A stretch of 64,000 nucleotides of DNA from Allopusillimonas lactea (GCF_021653995.1 NZ_JAJJOZ010000006.1:1-64000), one strand, 5' to 3'. Shown: positions 8,663-17,474, counted from the first letter of the stretch. Notes: a model not told the origin generated them from the sequence alone. Numbers and translations are program-made.

Positions 8663-8693
8663 ATGGGTTCCCTAACCCCATTCATCAAAAAGG
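8663..8693 (+). promoter_or_regulatory. preQ1-I riboswitch aptamer overlapping the yhhQ ribosome binding site
   Basis: Stem P1 is AUGGG (8663-8667) with CCCAU (8677-8681), closing a 9-nt loop UUCCCUAAC. An A-rich tail UCAUCAAAAAGG (8682-8693) follows. The loop CCU (8671-8673) can pair with tail AGG (8691-8693) to form the H-type pseudoknot of preQ1-I aptamers. That AGG is also the Shine-Dalgarno of the ATG at 8700, so ligand binding would block translation. The downstream gene is the queuosine-precursor transporter, a known target of this riboswitch class. No separate expression platform is needed. Confidence 0.8.
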
Positions 8694-8699
8694 TGTCTC

Positions 8700-9365
8700 A
8701 TGACCTCCGCATCCGTCCCGCAATCGCGGGAGTCGTTTTACCTTGCCCTGCTGGTGGCGTTTCATATTCTCATCATCATCGCCAGCAATTACCTTGTGCA
8801 GTTGCCCATCGAGCTCTTTGGCTTTCATAGCACGTGGGGCGCTTTCAGCTTTCCGTTTATCTTTCTGGCAACTGACTTGACGGTGCGCCTCATCGGTAAG
8901 GCCGAGGCACGCAAGGTCATTACGCGCGCCATGATTCCGGCGCTTGTTGTGTCGTACATTGTGTCGGTGCTGTTTCACGAGGGGCGTTTCAACGGCGTTG
9001 GCGCGTTGGGCGAATTCAATTCGTTCGTCTTCCGTATTGCGTTTGCCAGTTTTGCTGCTTATGTGTTGGGGCAATTGCTGGATGTACAGGTTTTTGACCG
9101 CATGCGCCGCAGTTACGCGCAATGGTGGGCCGCGCCCACCGCGTCTTCCATCGTCGGCCAGGCGCTGGACACGATCGCCTTTTTCGGCATTGCATTCTGG
9201 CACAGCAGCAACCCCTTCATGGCCGAGCACTGGGGTGAAATCGCCTTGGTCGACTATGTCATCAAGCTCGGCGTCAGCCTGCTGCTGTTCGTTCCTATAT
9301 ATGGCATCGCACTGAGCGCTATTGTCGGGGCGATGAAGCGGCGTAGCGCGCTCGCCAGCGCATGA
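8700..9365 (+). CDS. yhhQ: 7-cyano-7-deazaguanine/preQ1 transporter (VUT family)
   Basis: A 221-residue integral membrane protein with about six hydrophobic segments. It belongs to the VUT/YhhQ family, which imports the queuosine precursors preQ0 and preQ1 for tRNA modification. The family motif TDLTVRLIGKAEARK is present near 60-75. The start at 8700 is set by the AAGG ribosome binding site that forms the tail of the preQ1-I riboswitch. No de novo queuosine genes (queC, queD, queE, queF) lie in the window, consistent with a salvage role. It ends just before a strong terminator. Confidence 0.93.
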   Translation: MTSASVPQSRESFYLALLVAFHILIIIASNYLVQLPIELFGFHSTWGAFSFPFIFLATDLTVRLIGKAEARKVITRAMIPALVVSYIVSVLFHEGRFNGVGALGEFNSFVFRIAFASFAAYVLGQLLDVQVFDRMRRSYAQWWAAPTASSIVGQALDTIAFFGIAFWHSSNPFMAEHWGEIALVDYVIKLGVSLLLFVPIYGIALSAIVGAMKRRSALASA

Positions 9366-9372
9366 AAAACAT

Positions 9373-9409
9373 CCACGCCAATCTGGCGTACTGCCGGAGA
9401 TTGGCGTGG
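9373..9409. terminator. bidirectional intrinsic terminator between yhhQ and the dioxygenase gene
   Basis: A perfect 12-bp stem, CCACGCCAATCT (9373-9384) with AGATTGGCGTGG (9398-9409), encloses a 13-nt loop. On the plus strand it is followed by CATCATTTTTGG. On the minus strand the opposite flank also gives a run of five T. It separates the convergent yhhQ (stop 9365) and dioxygenase (stop 9412) genes and probably serves both. Confidence 0.85.
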
Positions 9410-9411
9410 CA

Positions 9412-10359
9412 TCATTTTTGGTCTAGCACGCCTTCCTTCCGCAAAAACTGCTGTGGGATATCGGTTGATATCTCTGTCAGTGTATGTGCAACGCCGAGCA
9501 TTGCCTGGCTGACGCCGTCGGATTCCGAAGCGGAGATCGTCATGCGCACGATCGACCGCGCCTCTTCCCCGCGCCAAGGCCGGCCCCGATGCATGGTGGC
9601 CCTGTTATCCCACATCAATACGTCTCCTTCTTCCCAGGCATGTGTATAGCGATATTCGGGACGCGTGGCCTGCGTCATTAATGTTTCGAGCATCTTATGC
9701 GCGACGGACGGTTCCATCCCTTCGATTGCGCCGGCATGTGACGCCAGATAAAGCGCGCGGCGCCCGTTGGTGGGATTGAGCCACGTCATAGGTTTGCGGA
9801 CGGGGGGGAGCGCCGCTCGCTCCTCATTGTTCATCATTGCGGGATCAATCAGGTCGCGAGAGGTGGCATAGCTATGAATAACGACTTTATCGATGAGCGC
9901 ATTGCGGAGGGTCGGATCGAGGCGCTGCCATGCGGCTCGCGTGGAAACGAATTCGGTCTCGCCGCCCTTGGATGGAATGACGCGTGCTGAGAGTACGGAC
10001 GCCAGCGCGGGCAATTGCTTGAAGGAACTATCGGTATGCCAGAGCTGATTGGCTTTGGCGATAAGCAATGCGCGGTCGGTCGGAGGCACAACCTGGCCGT
10101 CCGGACCAATATTGTTCATGCGTGAATAAAACGTGCCTTGACCGCCTGAGCCCACCTTGGTCAGCTCCAGCGCGCCGAAGGCGCGGGCGAATGTTGCCTG
10201 AATGTCGTCGGTGACGTGCTGTCGTCGCCACAGAAGCAGCGAGTATTCATCAAAGGCCGTGCGCACTTGCGCAAATGCGTTACTGTCGCAAATAACATCC
10301 AGCAAACTGATTCCCTTTACTTGCGCGCCGAAGTCGGGATGCAGCGGTATAAGATCCAT
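9412..10359 (-). CDS. TauD/TfdA family Fe(II)/2-oxoglutarate dioxygenase
   Basis: A 315-residue non-heme iron oxygenase. The iron facial triad is visible as H108-x-D110 (LWHTDSSF) and distal H257 (ATMHRGRPW), and an Arg about 11-15 residues later (EARSIVR) would bind the 2-oxoglutarate carboxylate. Family members hydroxylate taurine, alkyl sulfates, 2,4-D or similar acids, releasing sulfite, aldehyde or phenol. No sulfonate or taurine ABC transporter is nearby, so the substrate is open. A divergent IclR regulator starts 366 bp upstream and is the likely controller. Confidence 0.9.
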   Translation of the reverse strand: MDLIPLHPDFGAQVKGISLLDVICDSNAFAQVRTAFDEYSLLLWRRQHVTDDIQATFARAFGALELTKVGSGGQGTFYSRMNNIGPDGQVVPPTDRALLIAKANQLWHTDSSFKQLPALASVLSARVIPSKGGETEFVSTRAAWQRLDPTLRNALIDKVVIHSYATSRDLIDPAMMNNEERAALPPVRKPMTWLNPTNGRRALYLASHAGAIEGMEPSVAHKMLETLMTQATRPEYRYTHAWEEGDVLMWDNRATMHRGRPWRGEEARSIVRMTISASESDGVSQAMLGVAHTLTEISTDIPQQFLRKEGVLDQK

Positions 10360-10724
10360 GGCGTTTCGTCCCCTGTGATAGATCCGGTGATAGTTGTTTT
10401 AAGTGTGTTAAGTTCAAGGCGTGATTGCTGCTTGGACAGATTTTTGCTGGACTTTATCACCGCTTATTCCAGTTGAGGGGATATCGGAACGATCCGGGGG
10501 CATTTACATATATGCGGAAAACCCGGCTATGAGTAAGAGGCCGCAAAGAACGTCGGCGTTTACGTGGCTGGAAAATGAATCGTAAAAAAAATCATACTTT
10601 TAGAGGAAGAGTGGCAACCAAAAATGGTCCGCTGGCTCGGTATCTGTAGCAACCTCGTCCTCAACTGGAGATTTCACAGTATCGTTCTGCATGGCAGCGG
10701 TCAGGGCGTGCCACAGGGTTTTTC
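10360..10724. other. 365-bp divergent regulatory region between dioxygenase and IclR genes
   Basis: No credible gene is visible. It must contain both divergent promoters. Near the dioxygenase start there is a direct repeat GTGATAG (10375-10381 and 10387-10393, 12 bp apart), a possible regulator half-site pair. The middle is A/T-rich with a run of A (about 10583-10590). No clear RNA structure was noticed. Confidence 0.4.
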
Positions 10725-11465
10725 ATGATCAAGGGACCTATAAAGACATCAAAACGGGTATTTGAAATTCTGGAGGCGTTCGAGGACGTCCGGCGCCCGA
10801 TGGCGCTGAAAGAGTTTGTGGATCGTTTTGGATACCCTGTCTCCAGCGCATCGGAGCTGCTTAAAAGCATGGTAGTGCTGGGCTATCTGGACTACGATCG
10901 ATTCTCGCGTACTTATATGCCAACGATGCGTATCGCGTCGCTCGGAAGCTGGGTACACCACGCCTTGTTTGGCGAAGGAAAGATTTTCTCGCTGATGCAG
11001 GCTTTGTCGCAGGTGTCGGGAGAGACGATTACCTTGGGGGCACAAAGCGATCTGTATGTGCAATATGTTTATCTAATTCCGTCGCGGCTTCCCATCTGGT
11101 ATACCCTGCCCATAGGCATGACCCGTCCCATTGCGCGATCTGGGAGCGGATGGTTGATGCTTGGCGTGCGTTCGGACGCAGATATCGAGCACATCTTGAG
11201 ACGCGCAAATTTTCGTGAGCACGAAAAAAGCAGGCAGGTACCTTTGGCGGAATTGATGGAACATGTAAAGAAAGGACGCCGGGACGGTTATGTATTCTCC
11301 CAGAACACGCTGGAGCCCGGTGCCGGAAGTATTGCAATGCTGCTGCCTGAGAGACGCTTCGGAAGGGTATTCGCACTGGGCGTGCACGGCCCCGTTGAAC
11401 GCTTGAGCGCCAAGCACGATCTGATTCTTGAACATTTGCGAAGCGGCATACAGGCGCTGGACTGA
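10725..11465 (+). CDS. IclR family transcriptional regulator
   Basis: A 246-residue IclR-type regulator. The winged helix occupies about 5-65 (KTSKRVFEILEAFEDVRRP, then FGYPVSSASELLKSMVVLGYL), and the C-terminal GAF-like effector domain extends to about 245. Start is the ATG at 10725, at the expected distance from the helix-turn-helix. It is divergent from the TauD-like dioxygenase and alone in its transcription unit, so it most likely controls that gene and itself. IclR proteins usually respond to small organic acids; the ligand here is unknown. Confidence 0.9.
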   Translation: MIKGPIKTSKRVFEILEAFEDVRRPMALKEFVDRFGYPVSSASELLKSMVVLGYLDYDRFSRTYMPTMRIASLGSWVHHALFGEGKIFSLMQALSQVSGETITLGAQSDLYVQYVYLIPSRLPIWYTLPIGMTRPIARSGSGWLMLGVRSDADIEHILRRANFREHEKSRQVPLAELMEHVKKGRRDGYVFSQNTLEPGAGSIAMLLPERRFGRVFALGVHGPVERLSAKHDLILEHLRSGIQALD

Positions 11466-11626
11466 CTTGAGGGCTGCGTGGTGCCACACTATGCGCCGCC
11501 CTGCGTTGATTCTGGACGACCAAAGATGCTTCTGGCGATCACCTCGCAATCGTGGCTATTGTGCCCAAGGAATAAGCCCCACCCGGCTACCCGGCCATTC
11601 CATACTATATCCATAATGCAATGTTG

Positions 11627-12571
11627 CTATTGGTTGGCGGGCATTCTCTCGGCAATATCCAACATTCTCATTTCCTCCAGCACCACTTTGAGCACCGCCC
11701 GTGACGCGTTGGATAAGGGGTGTTTCCGCGTGGCGTCTACAAACGCAGTCTGTCGCAAACCTGGTTCTTTAATGGGAGCCATCGCGAGGGCGCCAGCCCG
11801 TATTTCATCCGCCACCGCATGGTACGGCAGCAGACTATATACGTCGCAGTGAAGCACGACTTCTCTGATCAGCGTACCACTGGTCGCTTCGAGCACCACG
11901 TTCAGCGTCAGCCCGCGTCGGCTACAGATCTCATCAAGGTATGAGCGCATGCCGTTCGGGCGCGCCGGCAACACGAGGGGCAAGCTCGACATCGCGCTCA
12001 AGCGTACCGGCTGCCTACCCAGCGCGGGAGCGCCCGCCCTGCCTACCAGGTGCAGAGGAGCACTGAACACGGCTTCGCGAGCATCACGCTGCTTTGGGCG
12101 GTAGCGGTTGAAGATCCCGATATCCGCGCGGCCATCAGCCAGCATATTCTCGACTTCGCCGCTGTAGGCCTCGATGGCTTTCAGCCGGATGTCCGGGTAA
12201 GCCAACAGTACCCGCGATAGCACTCGGCTTATCAGCGGGCGCGACAAACCGGGCAGGACACCAATCGTCACGCTTCCGGCCGGACGATCACGCTGGGCCA
12301 GGACATCATCCACCAACTGCCCCGCGGTCTGGATCATGATCTGCGCGCGTGGAAGGATTGTGTACCCGATTTCTGTGAGCGACACGCCCCGGCCCGTGCG
12401 ATGGAACAGCCTGCAACCCAGTAGTGACTCCAGTTGCGAAACTTGCCGGCTGAGCGCCGATTGCGCCATGCCAAGCGTGCTGGCTGCACTGCTGAGGCTG
12501 CCATGTTCGGCAGCGGCGATGAAGCAGCGAATGCTTTTCAGGTCGAGCAGTGGGCTATCTAAATTATGCAT
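11627..12571 (-). CDS. LysR family transcriptional regulator
   Basis: A 314-residue LysR regulator. The helix-turn-helix covers about 9-68 (IRCFIAAAEHGSLSSAASTL, AQSALSRQVSQLE, LFHRTGRGVSLTEIG), followed by the effector-binding domain. It is divergent from the CaiB/BaiF CoA-transferase that starts 85 bp away and whose downstream neighbour is a Bug protein. It is therefore the probable regulator of that two-gene unit. The C-terminal half resembles nitrogen-assimilation-control (Nac/Cbl-like) LysR proteins only in general features. Confidence 0.9.
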   Translation of the reverse strand: MHNLDSPLLDLKSIRCFIAAAEHGSLSSAASTLGMAQSALSRQVSQLESLLGCRLFHRTGRGVSLTEIGYTILPRAQIMIQTAGQLVDDVLAQRDRPAGSVTIGVLPGLSRPLISRVLSRVLLAYPDIRLKAIEAYSGEVENMLADGRADIGIFNRYRPKQRDAREAVFSAPLHLVGRAGAPALGRQPVRLSAMSSLPLVLPARPNGMRSYLDEICSRRGLTLNVVLEATSGTLIREVVLHCDVYSLLPYHAVADEIRAGALAMAPIKEPGLRQTAFVDATRKHPLSNASRAVLKVVLEEMRMLDIAERMPANQ

Positions 12572-12656
12572 GACTGATATCCAGGGTATGCAGGTTCCAG
12601 CGTATAGCTGGCTTACTTATACTCGATGAACCGATTATTCCACTGAAGTGATAACC

Positions 12657-13877
12657 ATGTCCGCCATGCACGATCCATCCACGTTCTCAGGACCTTTGAA
12701 GGGTCTTCGCGTACTCGATCTGTCTACGGTATATGCAGGGCCGTTCGCGGCAACCATGCTCGGCGACTTTGGTGCTGATGTGCTGAAAGTTGAACTGCCG
12801 GGCTCCGGCGACTCGCTGCGCAACCTACCACCCCACAAGGCGGGTATACCGCTCTGGTGGAAGGTGACAAACCGCAACAAGCGCGGCATTACCATCGATC
12901 TACGCAAGCCGGAAGGCCGTGCTCTATTGGGCCGACTGCTGCCCGACTATGACGTCGTTGTCGAGAATTTCCGGCCCGGCAAATTGGACGGCTGGGGCAT
13001 TACCAAAGATTGGATGCATGAGATCAATCCCGGCCTGACGATTCTGCGAGTCACGGGGTTCGGGCAGACCGGCCCGTACAGTCATCGACCTGGCTTCGCA
13101 CGGGTATTCGAAGCGATGACTGGCTTCACGAACATCTGTGGTGAGGCGGAGGGCCCGCCTTTGCATCTCGGTTTTCCGATCGCGGATGCGGTTGCGGGCC
13201 TGTTCGGCGCAGTCGGCGTATTGGCTGCCTTGTATCAGCGTCACGCGAATGGGGTGGCGAAAGGCGAGGAGATCGATTGTTCGTTGATGGAATCCATGTT
13301 CAGAATCATGGAATTCCTGCCCATCGAGTATGACCAGTTGGGCATCGTACGGCAACGTTCGGGCAGCTTCAGCCAGTATGCGGCACCCGGGAACATCTAC
13401 ATGACGCGCGATGGGAAGTGGGCATCGATTGCCGCGTCCACCCAAAGCATTTACGAACGCCTATGCCGGGCGCTTGAGCGGCCGGATCTGATTGCTGACG
13501 AACGGTTTCTGGATAATCCACGCCGGGTGACAAACCGGCTGCCTCTCGATGCAATCATCCGTAGCGAAGTCGCCAAGCATGCGTTGGATGAGTTAAGCGT
13601 CAGGCTCGATGAAAACGAAGTGGGATTCAGCCCAATCTACGATATTGCCGATATCTTTGACGATCCGCATTTCGCCGCTCGCAACGCGTTGGTCGGCGTG
13701 CCGGACGGGGAGCTCGGTATGGTGCGCATGCAGAATGTCGCGCCAGTATTCAAGAATTCACCGGGCTCAGTGCGGCACGCCGGGCCGTCACTCGGACAAC
13801 ACAACGATGAAGTCCTGCGGTCGCTGGGATTGGGGCATGAGGACATTGCGGCGTTGAAAGAAGCGGGCGTTATCTGA
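12657..13877 (+). CDS. CaiB/BaiF family CoA-transferase
   Basis: A 406-residue class III CoA-transferase that moves CoA between carboxylic acids through an aspartyl-CoA thioester. The N-terminal GLRVLDLSTVYAGPFAATML and DFGADVLKVE are family hallmarks; the catalytic Asp is most likely D177 (PIADAVAGL). ATG 12657 is preferred; a GTG at 12648 would add three residues. The gene leads a unit with the Bug protein 43 bp downstream and is divergent from a LysR regulator. Together they suggest uptake and CoA activation of one organic acid; its identity is unknown. Confidence 0.92.
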   Translation: MSAMHDPSTFSGPLKGLRVLDLSTVYAGPFAATMLGDFGADVLKVELPGSGDSLRNLPPHKAGIPLWWKVTNRNKRGITIDLRKPEGRALLGRLLPDYDVVVENFRPGKLDGWGITKDWMHEINPGLTILRVTGFGQTGPYSHRPGFARVFEAMTGFTNICGEAEGPPLHLGFPIADAVAGLFGAVGVLAALYQRHANGVAKGEEIDCSLMESMFRIMEFLPIEYDQLGIVRQRSGSFSQYAAPGNIYMTRDGKWASIAASTQSIYERLCRALERPDLIADERFLDNPRRVTNRLPLDAIIRSEVAKHALDELSVRLDENEVGFSPIYDIADIFDDPHFAARNALVGVPDGELGMVRMQNVAPVFKNSPGSVRHAGPSLGQHNDEVLRSLGLGHEDIAALKEAGVI

Positions 13878-13920
13878 AACGAACCATTGTTAGGCGACAT
13901 GTATGAGAGGAGACAGAAAA

Positions 13921-14889
13921 ATGAAAGTGCTTGCGAAGTGGATGGCGGCCGGCATAATCGCCGTCGCCTGTGGATCCCCTGCGTGGTCCTCCTATCCGGA
14001 TAAACCCATCACCATGATCATTGGATATCCGCCGGGCCAGGCAACGGACATTGTGGGCAGGCTGGTGGCGGAGAAACTAGCCCAGAAGCTGGGTCAGCCC
14101 ATTATCGTAGAGAACAAGCCCGGCCAGGGAGCCAGCCTGGCCCTCGCCCACCTGGCAAAGGCAAATCCTGACGGCTACACGATGGTTCTGTCCGCGACCG
14201 CTGCTTATGTGACTAACCCCCATTTATACAAGTCAGTCGGCTACGACACCTTAAAGGATTTCACACCCATCGGCACCCTGATCGATTTTCCGCTTGTGAT
14301 GGTTGCGCGCCCGGATGCGCCTTTCAGTGATTTCAAAGGCTTTCTGGAATATGCCAAGGCTCACCCCGGCGAGCTTGATCACACATCGTCGGGCAGTGGC
14401 ACGCTTTCCCATCTGGGGATGGAGTTACTGCAGCGGGAAACCGGCACGGACCTCGTGCACGTGCCGTATAAGGGCAGTGCACGAGCCATGACAGACATCG
14501 CAGCAAGCAATGTTGATGTCGGCATGGAGACCGTCACGGTGACCAAACCTTTTATCAATTCGGGTCGCTTGAAACTGCTGGCCGTGACCGTGCCCAAACG
14601 GCTGGACTTGTTTCCCGACACCCCCACTCTTGATGAAATGGGGCTCAAGGGCTTCGAGGTGGCCGCTTGGCTGGGCATGGTTTTCCCTGCGAACACGCCC
14701 CTTGCGTATGTCAAGGCGATCAACCAACCACTACAGGCAATCCTGCGAGACCCTGATGTGGCAGCGAAGCTCGAATCCCTCGGCGCCTTGCCACGACCCT
14801 CAAGCCCCGAGGCCTTCGCTGAGCTTCTCAAGCGCGAATATACGACTTGGGGCGAGATCGTAAAGCAATCTGGCGCAAAGGTGGATTAG
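13921..14889 (+). CDS. Bug/TctC-family substrate-binding protein
   Basis: A 322-residue periplasmic binding protein. The signal peptide runs to about 27 (SPAWSS); the mature protein opens YPDKPITMIIGYPPGQATD, the Bug family strand that binds ligand carboxylate. The ATG at 13921 is preceded by GAGAGGAGA; an earlier in-frame ATG at 13903 overlaps that ribosome binding site and is rejected. It follows the CoA-transferase in the same unit, consistent with capture of the acid that is then activated. No cognate TctAB permease genes are present nearby. Confidence 0.92.
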   Translation: MKVLAKWMAAGIIAVACGSPAWSSYPDKPITMIIGYPPGQATDIVGRLVAEKLAQKLGQPIIVENKPGQGASLALAHLAKANPDGYTMVLSATAAYVTNPHLYKSVGYDTLKDFTPIGTLIDFPLVMVARPDAPFSDFKGFLEYAKAHPGELDHTSSGSGTLSHLGMELLQRETGTDLVHVPYKGSARAMTDIAASNVDVGMETVTVTKPFINSGRLKLLAVTVPKRLDLFPDTPTLDEMGLKGFEVAAWLGMVFPANTPLAYVKAINQPLQAILRDPDVAAKLESLGALPRPSSPEAFAELLKREYTTWGEIVKQSGAKVD

Positions 14890-14971
14890 CAACCATCCTC
14901 GCCCCGCCCCTATCCTCAACCTCATCCGCAACGACAGAATCAGCCCTTCGTCCGCGGGCTGTTGATGGTCG

Positions 14972-15550
14972 TCAAGTGCGCTGGCTTTGCTTTGCCGAAA
15001 GGGATGGAGCGATAGGCGATGTTATTTGCAGTATTTTCGCTTGAGGCAGCGTGAACAAAGCGGTTTCACGGGCGGGGGCCTGATCCTGAAGGTGCGTCAC
15101 CAACTCTAGCGTTGTCGAGCCGCGGGTGAGCATGACGCAGTTGACCTCGTTGCTGAGCACTTGTGTGGCGTGCCAGCAGCCAGGCTTCATACAGACGCCC
15201 CGGCCCGGAGGGACGCGGAAGGCCTTCAGGGTGGCCAGGTCTGGGCGTGTGCCGGATGCGTCGCATATGGCAACGACGTGAATAATCTCTTGGTCTCCGA
15301 GTGGAATAATCGCCTGCTCAGTCAGCCAGTGCACTTCGAGTGTGTTGATCAGCCGGTCGTTCTTGCGATAGTTGACCCATAAAACTTCGGGCGTGCCGTC
15401 TTGGCCCGCATTGAAGTGGTGTTGGTGCCAAAAGTCTGTAGCGGGGTTGCTGTATGCAGGGGTATCGTGCCCATATGGCCTCCCCAACATGCTGCCGTAC
15501 GGTGCAAACGCTTCTTCCGTCAGTGGTTCGATATATAAGTATTGCTGCAC
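14972..15550 (-). CDS. ureidoglycolate lyase family protein
   Basis: A 192-residue cupin-like protein of the AllA family. Ureidoglycolate lyase splits ureidoglycolate into glyoxylate and urea at the end of purine/allantoin breakdown. The visible family features are an opening IEPLTEEAFAPYGSML, a central WHQHHFN, and the conserved PGRGVCMKPGCWH followed by a VLSNEVNCVMLTRGS strand. Length is close to the E. coli enzyme (160) plus a C-terminal extension. It is convergent with the Bug gene and alone. No other allantoin genes are in the window, so a paralogous role is possible. Confidence 0.85.
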   Translation of the reverse strand: MQQYLYIEPLTEEAFAPYGSMLGRPYGHDTPAYSNPATDFWHQHHFNAGQDGTPEVLWVNYRKNDRLINTLEVHWLTEQAIIPLGDQEIIHVVAICDASGTRPDLATLKAFRVPPGRGVCMKPGCWHATQVLSNEVNCVMLTRGSTTLELVTHLQDQAPARETALFTLPQAKILQITSPIAPSLSAKQSQRT

Positions 15551-15643
15551 GGGTGTGGCCTCAAGAAAGAATTGGGTGGGTAGGGCTCGGCGCCTGCTAC
15601 AGTGAGTCTATAGGAAACCCGCAAGTAAACCGAGCCAACAGCC

Positions 15644-16051
15644 ATGACAATCTCCCGGTTCATCGTTTCGAAAGAGGACATGGTCTTCAGTGCTATCCGC
15701 GCACAGGGCGCGGGCGGCCAGAATGTTAATAAGGTATCAAGCGCCGTCCACCTGCGTTATTCGATCCCGCGGTCATCGTTGCCGCCAGAGATCAAAGAAC
15801 GTTTGCTCGCCTTGCGCGACCAGCGCATCACAGATGATGGTGACGTGGTCATCAAGGCGCAGAGCAGTCGCAGTCAGGAGAAGAATCGGCTTGACGCTAT
15901 TGCGCGTTTACAGGCATTGGTCGATAGCGTCTCGCAGCCCACTGTGCCGCGCAGGGCGACACGCCCGACGCTGGGCTCGCAGCGCCGGCGGCTGGAGGGC
16001 AAGGCTGTACGCGGTCTGGTAAAGAAACTGCGGGGGCGGGTAGAGCCCTGA
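15644..16051 (+). CDS. arfB: alternative ribosome-rescue factor / peptidyl-tRNA hydrolase ArfB
   Basis: A 135-residue release-factor-like protein. The catalytic GGQ motif is at 24-26 in QGAGGQNVNKVSS, and the C-terminal tail is long and basic (RRATRPTLGSQRRRLEGK and following), as required to enter the empty mRNA channel of stalled ribosomes. ArfB hydrolyses peptidyl-tRNA on non-stop complexes. Length matches E. coli ArfB/YaeJ (140). It is a single-gene unit on the plus strand, divergent from the ureidoglycolate lyase gene 93 bp upstream. Confidence 0.93.
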   Translation: MTISRFIVSKEDMVFSAIRAQGAGGQNVNKVSSAVHLRYSIPRSSLPPEIKERLLALRDQRITDDGDVVIKAQSSRSQEKNRLDAIARLQALVDSVSQPTVPRRATRPTLGSQRRRLEGKAVRGLVKKLRGRVEP

Positions 16052-16125
16052 TATCTACGCGGGACCGCCCTTAACTCGCCGCATTATCCTTGCCGCTGCT
16101 GCCATACATGGCAACCAATCTCCAC

Positions 16126-16200
16126 ATTCGCCCCCTATTCCTGTCCATATTCCGGCCCATATTCTGGCCCCACATTCCGCCTCCACATTCCGGCCCTACA
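16126..16200. repeat. degenerate 12-13 bp tandem repeat (CATATTCCGGCC-like)
   Basis: Between arfB and the Cys-rich gene, about six units of 12-13 bp follow each other, of the form CATATTCCGGCC or CACATTCCGCCT. The units differ at several positions. The 237-bp intergenic space has no gene. The repeat is C/T-rich on the plus strand and may have arisen by slippage. Confidence 0.55.
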
Positions 16201-16288
16201 TCGGGCGCCAGGTGCTATCAACGCGGGCGGGCGCGGCCAGTCGGCATGCCACTTGCTGTGTTTGGCTGCATCTACAAGGAGATATGCA

Positions 16289-16525
16289 ATGAGCAAATGT
16301 GACGCTTGTGGAAATGAGTATGACAAAACCTTCGAACTGACCGCGTCGGGCAAAACCTATACGTTCGACAGCTTTGAGTGTGCGATCCGAATGGTTGCAC
16401 CGCACTGTGCGCATTGTGGTGTGTCGATCATCGGGCATGGCGTGGAGAAGAGCGGGCGGATATTCTGTTGCGCGCATTGCGCGGCTGAGGAAGGTGTAAC
16501 GGAGCTGCGTGATCGTTCAGGATAG
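16289..16525 (+). CDS. small Cys-rich putative metal-binding protein
   Basis: A 78-residue protein with seven cysteines: CDACGNEY at the start, FECAIRM, CAHCGVSIIGHG and FCCAHCAAEEG. The spacing (CxxC, C, CxxC, CCxxC) suggests one or two zinc sites, like treble-clef or MYM/TRASH-type fingers. ATG 16289 has an AAGGAGA ribosome binding site 7 bases upstream; the longer in-frame start at 16253 does not. A CBS-domain gene follows 38 bp downstream and may be co-transcribed. Similar unnamed proteins are common in proteobacteria; function unknown. Confidence 0.82.
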   Translation: MSKCDACGNEYDKTFELTASGKTYTFDSFECAIRMVAPHCAHCGVSIIGHGVEKSGRIFCCAHCAAEEGVTELRDRSG

Positions 16526-16563
16526 CGAGCGCGTCAGGAACTTAACGGATACAGGAGTTAACC

Positions 16564-16986
16564 ATGCAACAGATTGCGGATGTAATGAGCCACGACGTAA
16601 AAATACTGCACCCAGACGCCAGCATTAAGGACGCTGCGCGACAAATGCGCGACGGGGATTTCGGCCTCATGCCCGTGGGCGAGCATGACCGGCTCGTCGG
16701 CACGCTGTCGGATCGCGATATCGTGATACGCGCGATTGCAGAGGGCAGTGATGCTAACGCAAAGGTGCGTGAGTCTATGAGCACCGATGTCAAATGGGTG
16801 TATGACGATGAGTCCGTCGACACTGCTAAACAGATTATGCGTGACCACCAAATCAGACGGTTGCCGGTCGTCAATAGAGAAAAGCGGCTGGTGGGTATTG
16901 TTGCACTGGGGGACTTGGCCGTTGATGGTAAGGACATACGCGCCACTGGGGAGGCGTTGGCGGGTATTTCGAAGCCAAGCGCTTAG
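16564..16986 (+). CDS. CBS domain-containing protein
   Basis: A 140-residue cytoplasmic protein made of one Bateman module: two CBS domains at about 1-60 (VMSHDVKILHPDASIKDAAR, VGEHDRLVGTLSDRDIV) and 68-130 (SMSTDVKWVYDDESVDTAKQ, RLPVVNREKRLVGIVALGDL). Such stand-alone proteins bind adenine nucleotides and usually sense energy or stress. A clear GGAGTTAACC ribosome binding region precedes the ATG. It lies 38 bp after the Cys-rich gene on the same strand. Partner protein unknown. Confidence 0.9.
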   Translation: MQQIADVMSHDVKILHPDASIKDAARQMRDGDFGLMPVGEHDRLVGTLSDRDIVIRAIAEGSDANAKVRESMSTDVKWVYDDESVDTAKQIMRDHQIRRLPVVNREKRLVGIVALGDLAVDGKDIRATGEALAGISKPSA

Positions 16987-17093
16987 TGCTTTATAGGGTC
17001 TGAGTTGTCGCAAGAAACAGCTGGCCCGCATCGTCCAAGCCGGGTATCTCCAGATGCTGGTCGAGAATGGGCGGTATCGTGGGGTGCCTCGGG

Positions 17094-17474
17094 CTAGGTT
17101 GAGATCTCATTCGAACGCTCTTTCGCTTGCGCCGTCTGCCTGAATTCTTCGCGCAGTTTGTTCAGGCTCTCTTCGCTCAGGTCTTCAAGGTTCACCATTC
17201 CGTCCCGGGCCCCCTTCACGGCACAAAGCAGTTCGTCCAGCTTCAGCTGCAAGGTAAGGGAGTCGCGATTCTGTGCGTTCTGAATCAGGAATACCATCAG
17301 GAACGTAACGATGGTCGTGCCGGTGTTGATAACGAGCTGCCAGGTGTCCGAGAAGCCGAACAGGGGGCCTGATATTGCCCATATCACAACAAGTCCGATG
17401 GCGGCGCTGAACGCCCAAGGGGAGCCAGCCGCTTTTGACGTGGCTTCGGCAAACTTTCTAAATGGCTCTTGCAT
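17094..17474 (-). CDS. low-affinity iron permease family protein
   Basis: A 126-residue membrane protein with two hydrophobic segments (about 20-40, FSAAIGLVVIWAISGPLFGF, and 45-68, QLVINTGTTIVTFLMVFLIQ) and a charged, helical C-terminal tail. The NTGTTIVTFLMVFLIQNAQNRD sequence is the hallmark of the family named after yeast Fet4. Bacterial members are much shorter than Fet4, and their iron transport is unproven. It is single-gene, upstream of nothing obvious, on the strand opposite to the CBS gene. Confidence 0.87.
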   Translation of the reverse strand: MQEPFRKFAEATSKAAGSPWAFSAAIGLVVIWAISGPLFGFSDTWQLVINTGTTIVTFLMVFLIQNAQNRDSLTLQLKLDELLCAVKGARDGMVNLEDLSEESLNKLREEFRQTAQAKERSNEIST

